A stretch of 64,000 nucleotides of DNA from Actinomadura luteofluorescens (GTDB lineage Bacteria > Actinomycetota > Actinomycetes > Streptosporangiales > Streptosporangiaceae): the NCBI RefSeq assembly GCF_013409365.1, contig NZ_JACCBA010000001.1, forward strand, positions 6,200,001-6,264,000. The letters run 5' to 3'. Below are positions 35,581 to 44,920 of this stretch, in pieces. The notes under the pieces were generated by a model, which was not told the origin of the DNA, made no database searches, and was given only the letters and a program-made list of their open reading frames with translations. The position numbers and the translations under genes were made by a program. The number at the start of each line of letters is the position of its first letter. Position 1 is the stretch's first letter.

Positions 35581-36710
35581 CGCCCCCGACCCCGCCCCCC
35601 GGCGGCCCGCCCCCCGTCCCCCCGGCGGGCGGGCCGCCCCGGCCGCTGCCGCGCGCCCTGCCGCGCCCGAAGCGGGGCCGGCCGCGGCTGAAGCCGTTGC
35701 GCGACCGGAACCCGATCGGGGTGGCGGTCGTCGGCATCGTGATCCTGCTCGTCCTCGGCACGCTCGCCTACCGCGCCGACCGGCTGCCGATCGTCGGCGG
35801 CGGGACGACGTACAGCGCGTACTTCTCCGAGGCCGCCGGGCTGGACCCCGGCCAGGAGGTCCGTGTCGCCGGGGTGAAGGTCGGCAAGGTCACCGGCGTC
35901 TCGCTCAAGGGGAACAAGGTCGAGGTCACGTTCCGGGTGAAGGACACCTGGGTCGGGAACGCGACCCGCGCCACCATCATGATCAAGACGCTGCTGGGGT
36001 CGAAGTACCTCCAGCTGGACCCGCTCGGCTACCGCGGGCAGAACCCGAAGGAGCCGATCCCGCTCGACCGGACCGTGGCCCCCTACGACGTCACGACGGC
36101 GTTCCAGGACCTCGGCCGGACGTTCGAGCAGCTCGACACGACCAAGCTCGCGCAGAGCCTGGAGACGATCTCCACGACGTTCGAGGACACCCCGGCCGAC
36201 GTCCGGGTCGCGCTGCGCGGCCTGTCGGCGCTGTCCACCACGATCGCCTCGCGGGACGCCGAGCTGTCCCGGCTGCTCGCCGGGACCAAGCGGCTGTCCG
36301 GCACGATCGCCGCGCAGAACTCCCAGTTCGAGACGCTCTTCAAGGACGGCAACCTGCTGCTCGGCGAGCTGCGCCGGCGGCGCGACGCCATCCACGCGCT
36401 GCTCGTCGGCACGCAGCGGCTCGGCGGGGAGCTGGTCGGCCTCGTCGACGACAACCGCCGCACGCTGGGCCCGACGCTCGCGTCCCTGGAGCGGGTCGTC
36501 GGCGTCCTCCAACGCAACCAGAAGAACCTGGAGCGCGTCCTGACGACCGCCACGCCCTACATCCGCGTCCTCGGCAACGCGACGGGCAACGGCCGCTGGG
36601 TGGACGGCTACCTGTGCGGGACCGTCCCCGACGAGTACCTGAAGAACGGCAGGTGGCAACCGGAGGACCCGGACCGCTGCAAGCCGCCGCACCTGACGGG
36701 AGGACGGTGA
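35577..36710 (+). CDS. mceC: Mce protein C (mce locus 1)
   Basis: 377 residues from an ATG overlapping mceB (ATGA). The first 40 residues are Pro/Gly/Arg-rich and cytoplasmic, followed by a helix (about 45-65), the Mce core (EAAGLDPGQEVRVAGVKVGK, TLLGSKYLQLDPLG) and the helical shaft. Two cysteines near the C-terminus (GYLCGT, DRCKPP) may pair. One base separates it from mceD. Confidence 0.92.
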   Translation: MTPPTPPPGGPPPVPPAGGPPRPLPRALPRPKRGRPRLKPLRDRNPIGVAVVGIVILLVLGTLAYRADRLPIVGGGTTYSAYFSEAAGLDPGQEVRVAGVKVGKVTGVSLKGNKVEVTFRVKDTWVGNATRATIMIKTLLGSKYLQLDPLGYRGQNPKEPIPLDRTVAPYDVTTAFQDLGRTFEQLDTTKLAQSLETISTTFEDTPADVRVALRGLSALSTTIASRDAELSRLLAGTKRLSGTIAAQNSQFETLFKDGNLLLGELRRRRDAIHALLVGTQRLGGELVGLVDDNRRTLGPTLASLERVVGVLQRNQKNLERVLTTATPYIRVLGNATGNGRWVDGYLCGTVPDEYLKNGRWQPEDPDRCKPPHLTGGR

Positions 36711-36711
36711 C

Positions 36712-37950
36712 ATGGCGTCCCCCTCGACGCGCCCGGTGAAGCTGCCGAAGCTCGGCTCGCCGATCCGCGACCACCGGACGCGGGTGCTGCAAGCGCTCAT
36801 CACGGTCTTCGTCCTGCTGGTCGCGATCGCGCTGGTCCCCTTCCTGGCCGGCGGGCCGACGCACCGGATCACCGCGTACTTCGCCACCGCGATCGGCGTC
36901 TACCCCGGCTCCGACATCCGCGTCCTCGGCGTGAAGGTCGGCTCGATCGACTCCGTCGAACCGCTCGGCGACAAGGTCAAGGTCGAGATGCGGGTGGACG
37001 GCGACGTCGACGTCCCCGCCGGCGCCCGCGCCGTCGTCATCGCGCCGAACCTGGTGTCGGACCGGTACGTCCAGCTCGACCCCGCCTACGACGGCGGCCC
37101 GAAGATGGCCGACGGCGCGTCGATCGGTGTGAGCAACACCGCGACCCCACTGGAACTAGACCAGCTCTACGCCGCGGTCCGGAAGATCTCGGGCGACCTC
37201 GGCCCGCGGGGGGTGAACGCGCAGGGCGCCCTGTCGGACGTCATCCGGGTCGGCGCCGCCAACCTCGGCGGCAACGGGCAGGCGCTCAACACCATGATCT
37301 CGGGCCTCGGCAAGGCGTCGCAGACCCTCGCCGACAACAGCGGCGACCTGTACGCGACCGTCGCCAACCTCAACAGGTTCAGCGAGATGCTCCGCGCCAA
37401 CGACGGGCAGATCCGCCTCGCCGAGAACCAGCTCGCCGAGGTGAGCGGGTTCCTCGCCGCCGACCGCGACGAACTCGGCGCGGCCCTGCGCGACCTCGCG
37501 CGGGCGCTCGCCGAGGTGAAGGGGTTCATCCAGGACAACCGCGCGGCGCTGAAACGGAACGTCGGCAAGCTCACGGACGTCACCCAGGTCCTGGTCGACC
37601 AGCGGGCGTCGCTCGCCGAACTCCTCGACACCGCGCCGCTGGTGACGCAGAACGCCCTGAGCGCCTACGACCCGAAGACCCGGACGCTGATGGCGCGCGG
37701 CAACCTCCTGGAGATCACCAAGGCGTTCGGCAGCCTGGACCAGCCGGGCGTCGACCCGATCGCCGCCGACCAGCGGCCGGTGTGCGCCGCGGCGGCGTCC
37801 GCCACGCGGACGCTCCGCGAGCAGTGCGACCGGCTGAAGAGGGGCGGGCTGGTCGCGGTGGCGCCGGCCCGGGAGACAGGCCTGCCGGCGCTGCCGCTGC
37901 CGCCCGCGGGCAAGATCTACGCCGGCACCGGCGGGAAGGCGGACCGCTGA
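36712..37950 (+). CDS. mceD: Mce protein D (mce locus 1)
   Basis: 412 residues. N-terminal helix at about 25-46, Mce core (AIGVYPGSDIRVLGVKVG, APNLVSDRYVQLDP), helical shaft to about 330, then a tail with CAAAASATRTLREQC. Its stop overlaps the mceE start by one base (TGATG). Confidence 0.92.
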   Translation: MASPSTRPVKLPKLGSPIRDHRTRVLQALITVFVLLVAIALVPFLAGGPTHRITAYFATAIGVYPGSDIRVLGVKVGSIDSVEPLGDKVKVEMRVDGDVDVPAGARAVVIAPNLVSDRYVQLDPAYDGGPKMADGASIGVSNTATPLELDQLYAAVRKISGDLGPRGVNAQGALSDVIRVGAANLGGNGQALNTMISGLGKASQTLADNSGDLYATVANLNRFSEMLRANDGQIRLAENQLAEVSGFLAADRDELGAALRDLARALAEVKGFIQDNRAALKRNVGKLTDVTQVLVDQRASLAELLDTAPLVTQNALSAYDPKTRTLMARGNLLEITKAFGSLDQPGVDPIAADQRPVCAAAASATRTLREQCDRLKRGGLVAVAPARETGLPALPLPPAGKIYAGTGGKADR

Positions 37951-39239
37951 TGCGCACGCCCAAGCTCGTCGCGGCCCTCGCCGCCGGTGTCCTCCTGACG
38001 GCGGGCTGCTCGGTGCGGCTGGAGGACGTCCCGCTGCCCGGCGGCGCCGACCTCGGCGACCACCCCTACACGGTGAAGGTGCGGTTCGAGGACGTGCTGA
38101 ACCTGGTCCCGCAGGCCGCCGTCCGTGTCAACGACGTCCCGGTCGGGCGGGTGAAGAAGGTGTCGCTGCCGGCGGGGGCGTGGCAGGCGGAGGTGACACT
38201 CGTCGTGAACGGCGACGTGCACCTGCCCGCGAACGCGACCGCCAACCTGGAGCAGTCGAGCCTGCTGGGGGAGAAGTACGTCAGGCTCGCCGCGCCGACG
38301 GCGGCGCCGTCCCCGCAGCGGCTCTCCGACGGCGCCGTGATCCCGGCGTCCCGGACGACGCGCAACGCCGACACCGAGGAGGTGTTCGGCGCGCTGTCGC
38401 TGCTGCTGTCGGGAGGCGGGCTCCCGCAGATCCGGACCATCAACCGGGAACTGAACCAGGCGCTGGGCGGGCGCGAGGACAAGGTCCGGTCCGCGCTGCG
38501 GAACCTCGACACCTTCACCGGCACGCTCAACCGGAACCGGCGGTCGATCGTGAACGCGCTCGACGGGCTGAACCGGCTGTCGTCCACGGTCAGAGCCCGC
38601 AACGGGCAGGTCGGGACCGTCCTGGACGACCTGTCGCCCGGCCTGAAGGTGCTGGAGGAGCAGCGCGGGCAGCTCGTCGAGATGCTGCGCCGGCTGGAGA
38701 GGCTCTCGGACGTCGCCGTCAAGACGATCAACGCCAGTAAGGAGGACACGGCCGCGAACCTGCGCTCTCTGGCGGTCGTCCTGCGCAAGCTCGCCGACTC
38801 CGGCCGCGACCTGCCGAAGTCCCTGGAGATCCTGCTGACCTACCCGTTCACCGACGAGGCGCTCAAGGCGATCAAGGGCGACTACCTCAACGCCTACGTC
38901 ACCGTCATCGCCGCCGACGGCTTCGAGTGCGTCGTCCCGCCGGTGAAGGAGGAGGGCCCCTTCGACGGCCTCGACGACGAGGAGGGGGCGCGGGCGCGCG
39001 CCCTCGCCGCGACGCCCACGGTCCCCGGCCCGCAGCCGGCGCCCTGCCCGGACACGGCGGCGGGCCGCGGCTCCGGAGCCGCCGTGCCCGGCGCCGGGAC
39101 TCCCACCGCGGGGACTCCGGCCACCGGGGCCCCCGCCACGGGGACACCGCGACCGGTGACGCCGAGCCGGGCACCCGGGAACGAGAGTCCGAGCAGCGAG
39201 CCCGCCCTTCCGCTGCCGACGCTCGGGGAGGGGAACTGA
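37950..39239 (+). CDS. mceE: Mce protein E, lipoprotein (mce locus 1)
   Basis: 429 residues. Signal sequence ends in the lipobox LTAGC (Cys20), the usual lipid anchor of the E subunit (LprK-like). Mce core has VRFEDVLNLVPQAAVRVNDV and SSLLGEKYVRLA. The C-terminal 90 residues form a Gly/Thr/Pro-rich low-complexity tail with repeated GTPATGAP-like units, probably a flexible arm. One base before mceF. Confidence 0.92.
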   Translation: MRTPKLVAALAAGVLLTAGCSVRLEDVPLPGGADLGDHPYTVKVRFEDVLNLVPQAAVRVNDVPVGRVKKVSLPAGAWQAEVTLVVNGDVHLPANATANLEQSSLLGEKYVRLAAPTAAPSPQRLSDGAVIPASRTTRNADTEEVFGALSLLLSGGGLPQIRTINRELNQALGGREDKVRSALRNLDTFTGTLNRNRRSIVNALDGLNRLSSTVRARNGQVGTVLDDLSPGLKVLEEQRGQLVEMLRRLERLSDVAVKTINASKEDTAANLRSLAVVLRKLADSGRDLPKSLEILLTYPFTDEALKAIKGDYLNAYVTVIAADGFECVVPPVKEEGPFDGLDDEEGARARALAATPTVPGPQPAPCPDTAAGRGSGAAVPGAGTPTAGTPATGAPATGTPRPVTPSRAPGNESPSSEPALPLPTLGEGN

Positions 39240-39240
39240 C

Positions 39241-40491
39241 ATGCTGACCCTGGTCACCCGCATCAAGATCGCCGCGTTCGTCGTGATCGCGATCGTCGTG
39301 GTGTCCTACATCGGCGTCAACTACGCCGACGTGGGCCGCTACGTCGGGCTGCGCGGGTACTACACCGTCCGGCTCGATCTGCCCAGCACCGGCGGCCTCT
39401 TCGAAGGGTCCGCGGTGTCGTACCGGGGCGTCACGGTCGGCAAGGTCGGCAAGCTCGACCTGACGCGGGACGGCGTCATCGCCGAACTCCGGATCGACGA
39501 CTCGGCGCCGCACATCCCGCGCGACCTCCAGGCGATCGTCGCGAACCGCTCCGCGGTCGGCGAGCAGTACGTCGACCTGCGGCCCCGCGCCGACGCCGGG
39601 CCCTATCTGGCCCAGGGCACCACGATCCCGCGCAGCGTCACCACCACCCCGGCGCCGGTCGACGAGACGCTCAAGAGCGTCAACGACTTCACCGCCTCAC
39701 TCCCGCTGAACGACACCAAGATCCTCATTGACGAGCTGGGGCTGGCGTTCGCCGGGCAGGGCCCGCACCTCCAGCAGCTCCTCGACACGAGCTCCCGGTT
39801 CATCTCGGCGTCCGACGCGGCGTTCCCCGAATCGCGCGCTCTGATCCACAACGGGGAGGCGGTGCTGCGGACGCAGAACGAGATGTCGGGGGCCTTCAAG
39901 GCGTTCGCGACCGACTCCAGCCTGCTCGCGCGGCGGCTCCGCGACTCCGACACCGATCTGCGCGAGCTGATCTCGGCCGGCCCCGGCGCGGCGGCCGAGC
40001 TGTCCGGCCTGCTCCACGACCTGGACCCGAGCCTCGGCGTGCTGCTGGCGAACCTCCTCACGACCGCCCGCGTGGCCGAGCCGCGCCAGGCCGCCATCGA
40101 GGAGATGCTGGCCAATCTCCCGCGGGTCGCGGCGATCGGCCCCAGCATCGTGGACGGGGGCAAGCTCCGGATGGGCCTGGTCACCACGTTCTTCAACCCG
40201 CAGCCCTGCACGCGCGGTTACGGCAAGACCAGGTACCGCGACGGCCTCACCCTGTCGCCCGCCCCGTTCAACACCGAGGCGCACTGCGCGGAGAGCCCGA
40301 GCAGCGGCATCAACGTGCGCGGCACCGCAAACGCGCCGCGCAAGGGCGTCCCGGCGCCGGCCAAGCCGGGCACGCTGAGCGGCCCTGAGGCGACCGGCCT
40401 GCTCGCCTCGCTGGGCCTGGCCGGGCTGGCGCGGCAGCAGGCGCCGCCCGGCGACCTCGCCGCCCTGCTCGGGCTCGGGGGTGTGCGGTGA
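39241..40491 (+). CDS. mceF: Mce protein F (mce locus 1)
   Basis: 416 residues. Helix at about 8-28, Mce core (LPSTGGLFEGSAVSYRGVTV, NRSAVGEQYVDLRP), helical shaft, and a tail with paired cysteines (QPCTRGYG, EAHCAES). Overlaps the next gene by GTGA, so the Mce-associated genes belong to the same operon. Confidence 0.92.
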   Translation: MLTLVTRIKIAAFVVIAIVVVSYIGVNYADVGRYVGLRGYYTVRLDLPSTGGLFEGSAVSYRGVTVGKVGKLDLTRDGVIAELRIDDSAPHIPRDLQAIVANRSAVGEQYVDLRPRADAGPYLAQGTTIPRSVTTTPAPVDETLKSVNDFTASLPLNDTKILIDELGLAFAGQGPHLQQLLDTSSRFISASDAAFPESRALIHNGEAVLRTQNEMSGAFKAFATDSSLLARRLRDSDTDLRELISAGPGAAAELSGLLHDLDPSLGVLLANLLTTARVAEPRQAAIEEMLANLPRVAAIGPSIVDGGKLRMGLVTTFFNPQPCTRGYGKTRYRDGLTLSPAPFNTEAHCAESPSSGINVRGTANAPRKGVPAPAKPGTLSGPEATGLLASLGLAGLARQQAPPGDLAALLGLGGVR

Positions 40492-41045
40492 CCTTCGCGG
40501 CGACCGTGCTGCGCAAGCCGACCGGGATGATCCGGTGGATCCGTCCGGCCGGCCACGCCCTCACGGCCGCCGCCGCCGTCCTCCTGCTGCTGTCGTTCTG
40601 GTCGCTGATCCAGTCCGGACGGGGCGCCGACCACGACCTCGCCACCGCGCGGGACGAGGTGAGCCGGACCGCCGTCCGCGATCTGGCGCTGATCAACAGC
40701 ATCGACCCCAAGGTGGCGGAGCTGGACATGACGCACTGGCTGGACGTCGCCACCGGCCCGTTCGCCGACGCGCTGAAACGCGACATCCCGGGCGCACGCG
40801 CGAGGTTCGCCGGGCAGAAGGCCCCCTCGCACGGACGGGTCACCGCACTCGCCGTCACCGCTCTCGACCGGTCGGCGGGCGAGGCGACCGTCCTCGCCTC
40901 CGTCCGGATCTTCACCGAGGCGGTCGGTGACGCCGCCCAGGGCACCGAGCAGCGCAAACGCTACGAGGTCGGGATGCGGAGGGTCGGTGGCGTGTGGAAG
41001 ATCAGCTCGCTGAAGGCGCCGGCGCCCGGGGGGAACGGCCCGTGA
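40488..41045 (+). CDS. Mce-associated membrane protein 1
   Basis: 185 residues, GTG overlapping mceF. One membrane helix (about 24-44) followed by an extracytoplasmic domain of the Mce-associated type (NTF2-like alpha plus beta), ending in the strand YEVGMRRVGGVWKISSLK. Such proteins stabilise or position Mce complexes; the exact role is unresolved. First of four consecutive genes of this type. Confidence 0.82.
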   Translation: MTFAATVLRKPTGMIRWIRPAGHALTAAAAVLLLLSFWSLIQSGRGADHDLATARDEVSRTAVRDLALINSIDPKVAELDMTHWLDVATGPFADALKRDIPGARARFAGQKAPSHGRVTALAVTALDRSAGEATVLASVRIFTEAVGDAAQGTEQRKRYEVGMRRVGGVWKISSLKAPAPGGNGP

Positions 41046-41635
41046 GCATCACCGAGGAGCGCCCCGCGCGCCGCGACCCCGCCCCGCGGAAGAAGAGCGG
41101 GACGGCCCGGCGCCCGCTCGTCTCCCGACTCAAGCGGGCTGCCGGGCTCGGGTGGCCGGTGGCCCTCGCGCTGGCGCTGTGCCTGTCCGCCCTCGCCGTC
41201 GACGGCTGGGCCGGCAGGCGAAGCGAGCGGTCACCGGCCGCCAACCGCGCACTCGTCGACAAGGCCCGGACCGGTGCGGTCGTCGCCGACGTCTCGGCGA
41301 AGGTCGCGCGGATCTTCACCTACTCCTACACCGACCCGGCGGCCACCGAACGCGCCGCGAACGACGTCCTCACCGGCCGCGCCGTCGGCGACTACCGCAA
41401 ACTGTTCGGCCTCGTGAAGCAGAACGCGCCGGTCATGAAGCTCGCCCTCACCACGAAGGTCGCGAGGGCCGGGCTGATCAGACTCTCCCGTGACGGGACG
41501 GCGGTCCTGCTGGTCCTGCTCGACCAGCAGGCCACCCGGGCCGGGAAGCCGACCGGTTCGCCGGTCGCGGCCCAGCTCATCGTCACGGCCCGCGACGAGC
41601 ACGGCTGGCGCATCAGCGACCTCCGGGCCGCCTGA
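41042..41635 (+). CDS. Mce-associated membrane protein 2
   Basis: 197 residues, GTG overlapping the previous stop (GTGA). A basic cytoplasmic N-terminus of about 37 residues, one helix (about 39-58), then the extracytoplasmic domain with VSAKVARIFTYSYTDPAATE and a last strand HGWRISDLRAA. The VxxIFTYSYTD block recurs as VFSYNYADVAKTE in the fourth gene of this set, so they are paralogues. Confidence 0.85.
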   Translation: MSITEERPARRDPAPRKKSGTARRPLVSRLKRAAGLGWPVALALALCLSALAVDGWAGRRSERSPAANRALVDKARTGAVVADVSAKVARIFTYSYTDPAATERAANDVLTGRAVGDYRKLFGLVKQNAPVMKLALTTKVARAGLIRLSRDGTAVLLVLLDQQATRAGKPTGSPVAAQLIVTARDEHGWRISDLRAA

Positions 41636-41654
41636 ACGAAGGGTGGAAATTCAG

Positions 41655-42425
41655 GTGACCAAGACCAGGACGAAGACCGCCGACCCGGCGGCCGACGAGC
41701 CCGAGGCCCCGGCCGACGAGGCGTCCGAGCCCGAGACCCCGGCCGGCGAGCCGCTCGAACCGGAACCGTCCGCGGACCAGGCGGCCGGGACCCCGGAGCC
41801 TGCGGGGGAGGAGGCCGCCGAGGACCCGGAGCCGTCGCCGCCCGAGAAGGAGACCGGTGAGGCGCCGGCCGCGGGGCCGGCGGCGAAGAACGCGGCCGAC
41901 GGGTCCCGGCGCCGCCTCTCCAAGGATCCGCTGATCCAGGTCGCGTCGCTCGTGACGCTGATCGCGGCCGGTGCCGCCGCGTGGTTCGGCTGGTCGTACC
42001 ACGCCGCGTCCGGCGACGACGCGATCGGCTACGCCGCCGAACGCGACCAGGTGCTCGCCGTCGCGGGGCAGGAGATCGTCAACCTCAACACCCTCGACCA
42101 CCGCCGGATCGACGAGGGCCTCAAGGTATGGCAGGACTCGGCGACCGCACAGCTCTACGACCAGATCGTCCAGGGGCAGGCCCGGCTGAGGACCGAGGTG
42201 CAGGAGGCGAAGACGACCAGCACCGCGAAGATCCTCGAATCCGGGCTGACCGAACTCGACTCCCGCGCGGGCAAGGCGGCCGTCATCGCCGCCGTCCGCA
42301 TCACCATCACCGGTGCCGACGGCAGGCCGGTCGACAACACCCGCCGGTTCGCCGGCCAGCTCACCCGGACCTCGGACGGCTGGAAACTGTCGGCGCTCGG
42401 CCAGGCCCCCACCGGTACGCCCTGA
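41655..42425 (+). CDS. Mce-associated membrane protein 3 with acidic cytoplasmic tail
   Basis: 256 residues; the GTG at 41655 has GGGTGG upstream (a GTG at 41643 is the alternative). The first 80 residues are Glu/Pro/Ala-rich and strongly acidic, then KNAADGSRRRLSKD leads into one helix (about 97-115) and an Mce-associated domain ending DGWKLSALGQAP. The acidic tail could be disordered and interact in the cytoplasm. Compare the partial gene at 63616, which has the same layout. Confidence 0.82.
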   Translation: MTKTRTKTADPAADEPEAPADEASEPETPAGEPLEPEPSADQAAGTPEPAGEEAAEDPEPSPPEKETGEAPAAGPAAKNAADGSRRRLSKDPLIQVASLVTLIAAGAAAWFGWSYHAASGDDAIGYAAERDQVLAVAGQEIVNLNTLDHRRIDEGLKVWQDSATAQLYDQIVQGQARLRTEVQEAKTTSTAKILESGLTELDSRAGKAAVIAAVRITITGADGRPVDNTRRFAGQLTRTSDGWKLSALGQAPTGTP

Positions 42426-42444
42426 TCGGGGAGGAGAGAACGAC

Positions 42445-42996
42445 ATGGCAGCGATCACTTCGGCCGGACGGTTCGTCCCCGGCACCGCGCGCACCCGGCT
42501 GGTCATCCTCCTCGGGGCGCTGACCATAGCGCTCGGCGGAGCGGCCGCCTGGTCGAACGCCCAGGAGCGCGACCTGACGGGCGCGGCATCCGCGCAGAAC
42601 GACGCCCTGAGCGACAACGGCCGTACCGCCGAGGTCAAGGGCCAGGTGACCACGGCGGTCAACACGGTGTTCTCCTACAACTACGCCGACGTGGCCAAGA
42701 CGGAGAAGGCGGCGCAGGAACTGCTCACCGGAAAGGCCGTCCAGCAGTACAACCAGCTCTTCGCCCTGGTACGCAAGCAGGCTCCGCAGCAGAAGCAGGT
42801 ACTCACCACGGCCGTCACCGACTCGGCGGTGAAATCCCTGGCCGGCGACCGCGCCCGCCTCCTCGTCTTCGCCGACCAGCGCAACACTCGCACCGACACG
42901 GGCAAGACGAGCTACTCCGCGGCGGTCTTCGCCGTCGACGCCCTGTACGCCGACGGCAAATGGAAGATCTCCGCCATCGACACCCTCGGCGCGTGA
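42445..42996 (+). CDS. Mce-associated membrane protein 4
   Basis: 183 residues, ATG preceded by GAGGAGAG. One helix (about 17-36), then the domain with VNTVFSYNYADVAKTEKAAQ and a final strand GKWKISAIDTL. Last gene of the operon; 64 bases to the next gene, with a short CCGATT/AATCGG dyad between. Confidence 0.85.
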   Translation: MAAITSAGRFVPGTARTRLVILLGALTIALGGAAAWSNAQERDLTGAASAQNDALSDNGRTAEVKGQVTTAVNTVFSYNYADVAKTEKAAQELLTGKAVQQYNQLFALVRKQAPQQKQVLTTAVTDSAVKSLAGDRARLLVFADQRNTRTDTGKTSYSAAVFAVDALYADGKWKISAIDTLGA

Positions 42997-43026
42997 CAGG
43001 AGCAGCATGCTACTGACAGGTGTTCG

Positions 43027-43042
43027 CCGATTAAAGAATCGG
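43027..43042. repeat. CCGATT-AAAG-AATCGG dyad after the mce operon
   Basis: Six-base perfect arms with an AT-rich loop, 31 bases after the last mce-associated stop and 19 bases before the first secreted-protein gene. Could be a weak terminator or an operator; no T-run follows. Confidence 0.4.
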
Positions 43043-43060
43043 TAGGACTGGGTGATTTGA

Positions 43061-43774
43061 ATGGAGTCAACGGTGTTACTCGGAAAGATCGCCAGAATGG
43101 CCCTGACCGTCACCGCGGTCACGGCCACCGCCGCCGCTCTCACCGCGACCCCCGCCTGGGCGGACGGTCACAGGGTCTTCATGCCCGGCGTGCTCTCGCC
43201 CTCCACCCAGCCCGTCACTGGAAAGAGCAGCGGTTCCATCGCGCTTGCCACCAGTAGCGGCGGGGTCATGACCTGCGTCGACACGGGCCCTTCGAAGGCC
43301 TTGACGACCACCGGGACGGTGAGGGTCGGCACCGTCGTCCCGGACCCCCCGCCCACCGGCTGGGTGACCGGTCAGTTCTTCAGCAACTGCACGATCTCCG
43401 GCCTGGCCGCCACGGTGACGCCTCAGCCGTGGTCCCTCTCCCTCCCGGGCCCGACCTTTTCCGGAGTCACGGCCGCTCAGTTGGGCAACGTCAAGTTCAC
43501 GGTGAACATCCCCGCCATCCCGTGCTCCGCGACGTTCCAGGGCTGGGCCAATTCCGACGGATACATCAACGGTAAGCACACCAACCCGACGAGCGCGGGA
43601 GCCGCCAGCACCCTCACGCTGCCGGTGGGGTCCACCAACAATCTCGTCGCGACCGCCGTCTCCGCGACGTGCCCCCCCAACATCGTCAAGGGGGGTGACC
43701 TGGTCGCGCTCGGCGTCGTGATCGAACTGAGGGGTGTCAACTCCACCGCGAACGAGGGCCCGACCATCACGTGA
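43061..43774 (+). CDS. Secreted protein, paralogue 1 of a tandem pair
   Basis: 237 residues. The signal peptide has the core ALTVTAVTATAAALTATPA with a likely cut after AWA-D. The mature part is Ser/Thr/Gly/Asn-rich beta-type sequence with five cysteines (VMTCVDTG, FSNCTIS, IPCSATFQGWANS, SATCPP). No lipobox or cell-wall signal. It matches the next gene over its full length. I recognise no function. It follows the mce operon directly, so a role in the same envelope process is possible. Confidence 0.78.
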   Translation: MESTVLLGKIARMALTVTAVTATAAALTATPAWADGHRVFMPGVLSPSTQPVTGKSSGSIALATSSGGVMTCVDTGPSKALTTTGTVRVGTVVPDPPPTGWVTGQFFSNCTISGLAATVTPQPWSLSLPGPTFSGVTAAQLGNVKFTVNIPAIPCSATFQGWANSDGYINGKHTNPTSAGAASTLTLPVGSTNNLVATAVSATCPPNIVKGGDLVALGVVIELRGVNSTANEGPTIT

Positions 43775-44138
43775 GAGCACGCCGCCGGCCGAATGAGTGC
43801 GAGCGAGGGGGACGCCGCGATCGGCCGCGAGTCCTGAATCGTCACCGGACCCGAATCCGGTGATAAATCTGGCTTGATCGAAGACTAATCCGATGACAAA
43901 TCTCGCAAGGACCGCCGGCGTGCTTTAAGGGGAAGTCGAACAGTCTCTTGAGAAGTTCACTACTGGCGGGTATATTTCGATTTTAGTACGGCAGGACTGG
44001 GTGGTCTTGTGGTGAAGTCGACGGAGTTCGGCTTTCGGGGTTCTGCTCTCGTCAACCTGGAGGAGTTCGACCTGTAGAACGCGGTCAGTGTCCCTACGAG
44101 AAGAAGAAACCACCCCCGTGAAGGGAAAACGAACTGAC
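43775..44138. promoter_or_regulatory. AT-richer control region between the secreted paralogues
   Basis: No gene in 364 bases. It contains GTGATAAATCT (43860) and ATGACAAATCT (43893), resembling GTGACAAAT upstream of the mce operon, and near 44000 a block (GGACTGGGTGGTC...) similar to the sequence just before the first paralogue (GGACTGGGTGATT at 43046), so the duplication took upstream sequence with it. Confidence 0.5.
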
Positions 44139-44840
44139 ATGCGAAAGATCACGAGAATGGCCCTGACCGTCACCGCGGTCTCGGCCACCGCCGCCGCGCT
44201 CACCACGACCCCCGCCTGGGCGGCCGGTATCAACGTCACCATGCCCGGCGTGCCCACGCCCTCCACCCAGGCCGTCACCGGAGAGAACAGCGGTTCCGTC
44301 GCGGCCGCCAGTAGCAGCGGCGGGGTCCTGACCTGCGTCGACACGGGCGCTGCGAAGGCCCTGACGGCCACCGGATCGGTGAAGGTCGGCACCGGAGTCC
44401 TGGACCCCATCGGCTCGGTGACCGGTCTGACGTTCAGCAACTGCACGGTCTCCAGCCAGATCGCCACGGTGACGCCCCAGAACCTGCCGTGGTCCCTCTC
44501 CACCACGGGCGTGACCGCTTCGGGAGTCACCCCCGGCCGGCTGAGCGGCGTCAGGATCGTGGTGAACATCCCCAGCATCCCGTGCTCCGCGACGTTCCAG
44601 GGCTCGACCAGCACCAACGGATTCATCAACGGCACGCACACCAACCCGACGAGCGCCGGAGCCGCCAGCACCCTCTCGCTGCCGTTCGGGTCCACCAACA
44701 ACCTCGTCGCGACCAGCGTCTCCGCGACGTGCCCCACCAACATCGTCAAGAACGGTGACACGGCCACGCTCGCCGGCGTGATCAAGCTGAGGGGCGTCAA
44801 CTCCACCGCCAAGGAGGGCCCGACCGTCGTCCGCACGTGA
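44139..44840 (+). CDS. Secreted protein, paralogue 2 of a tandem pair
   Basis: 233 residues. Signal peptide MRKITRMALTVTAVSATAAA continuing to AWA-A. The mature part mirrors the preceding paralogue, with the same five cysteine positions (VLTCVDTG, FSNCTVS, IPCSATFQG, SATCPTN) and near-identical blocks such as HTNPTSAGAASTL and GSTNNLVAT. Start chosen at the ATG aligning with the paralogue's RMALTV; a longer frame from 44088 adds a non-signal leader. A strong hairpin follows. Function unknown. Confidence 0.78.
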   Translation: MRKITRMALTVTAVSATAAALTTTPAWAAGINVTMPGVPTPSTQAVTGENSGSVAAASSSGGVLTCVDTGAAKALTATGSVKVGTGVLDPIGSVTGLTFSNCTVSSQIATVTPQNLPWSLSTTGVTASGVTPGRLSGVRIVVNIPSIPCSATFQGSTSTNGFINGTHTNPTSAGAASTLSLPFGSTNNLVATSVSATCPTNIVKNGDTATLAGVIKLRGVNSTAKEGPTVVRT

Positions 44841-44865
44841 CGTGAGAGCACGCCTCTGACCGAAG

Positions 44866-44896
44866 CCGCACCCGGGCGCTCGCCGCCCGGGTGCGG
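44866..44896 (+). terminator. Hairpin terminator after the second secreted paralogue
   Basis: 13-base perfect stem CCGCACCCGGGCG / CGCCCGGGTGCGG with a five-base loop. Only TT follows, so it is a stem-strong, T-poor terminator of the kind common in GC-rich actinomycetes. Confidence 0.7.
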
Positions 44897-44920
44897 TTCC
44901 CCGTCGATCAAGGATGTGAA

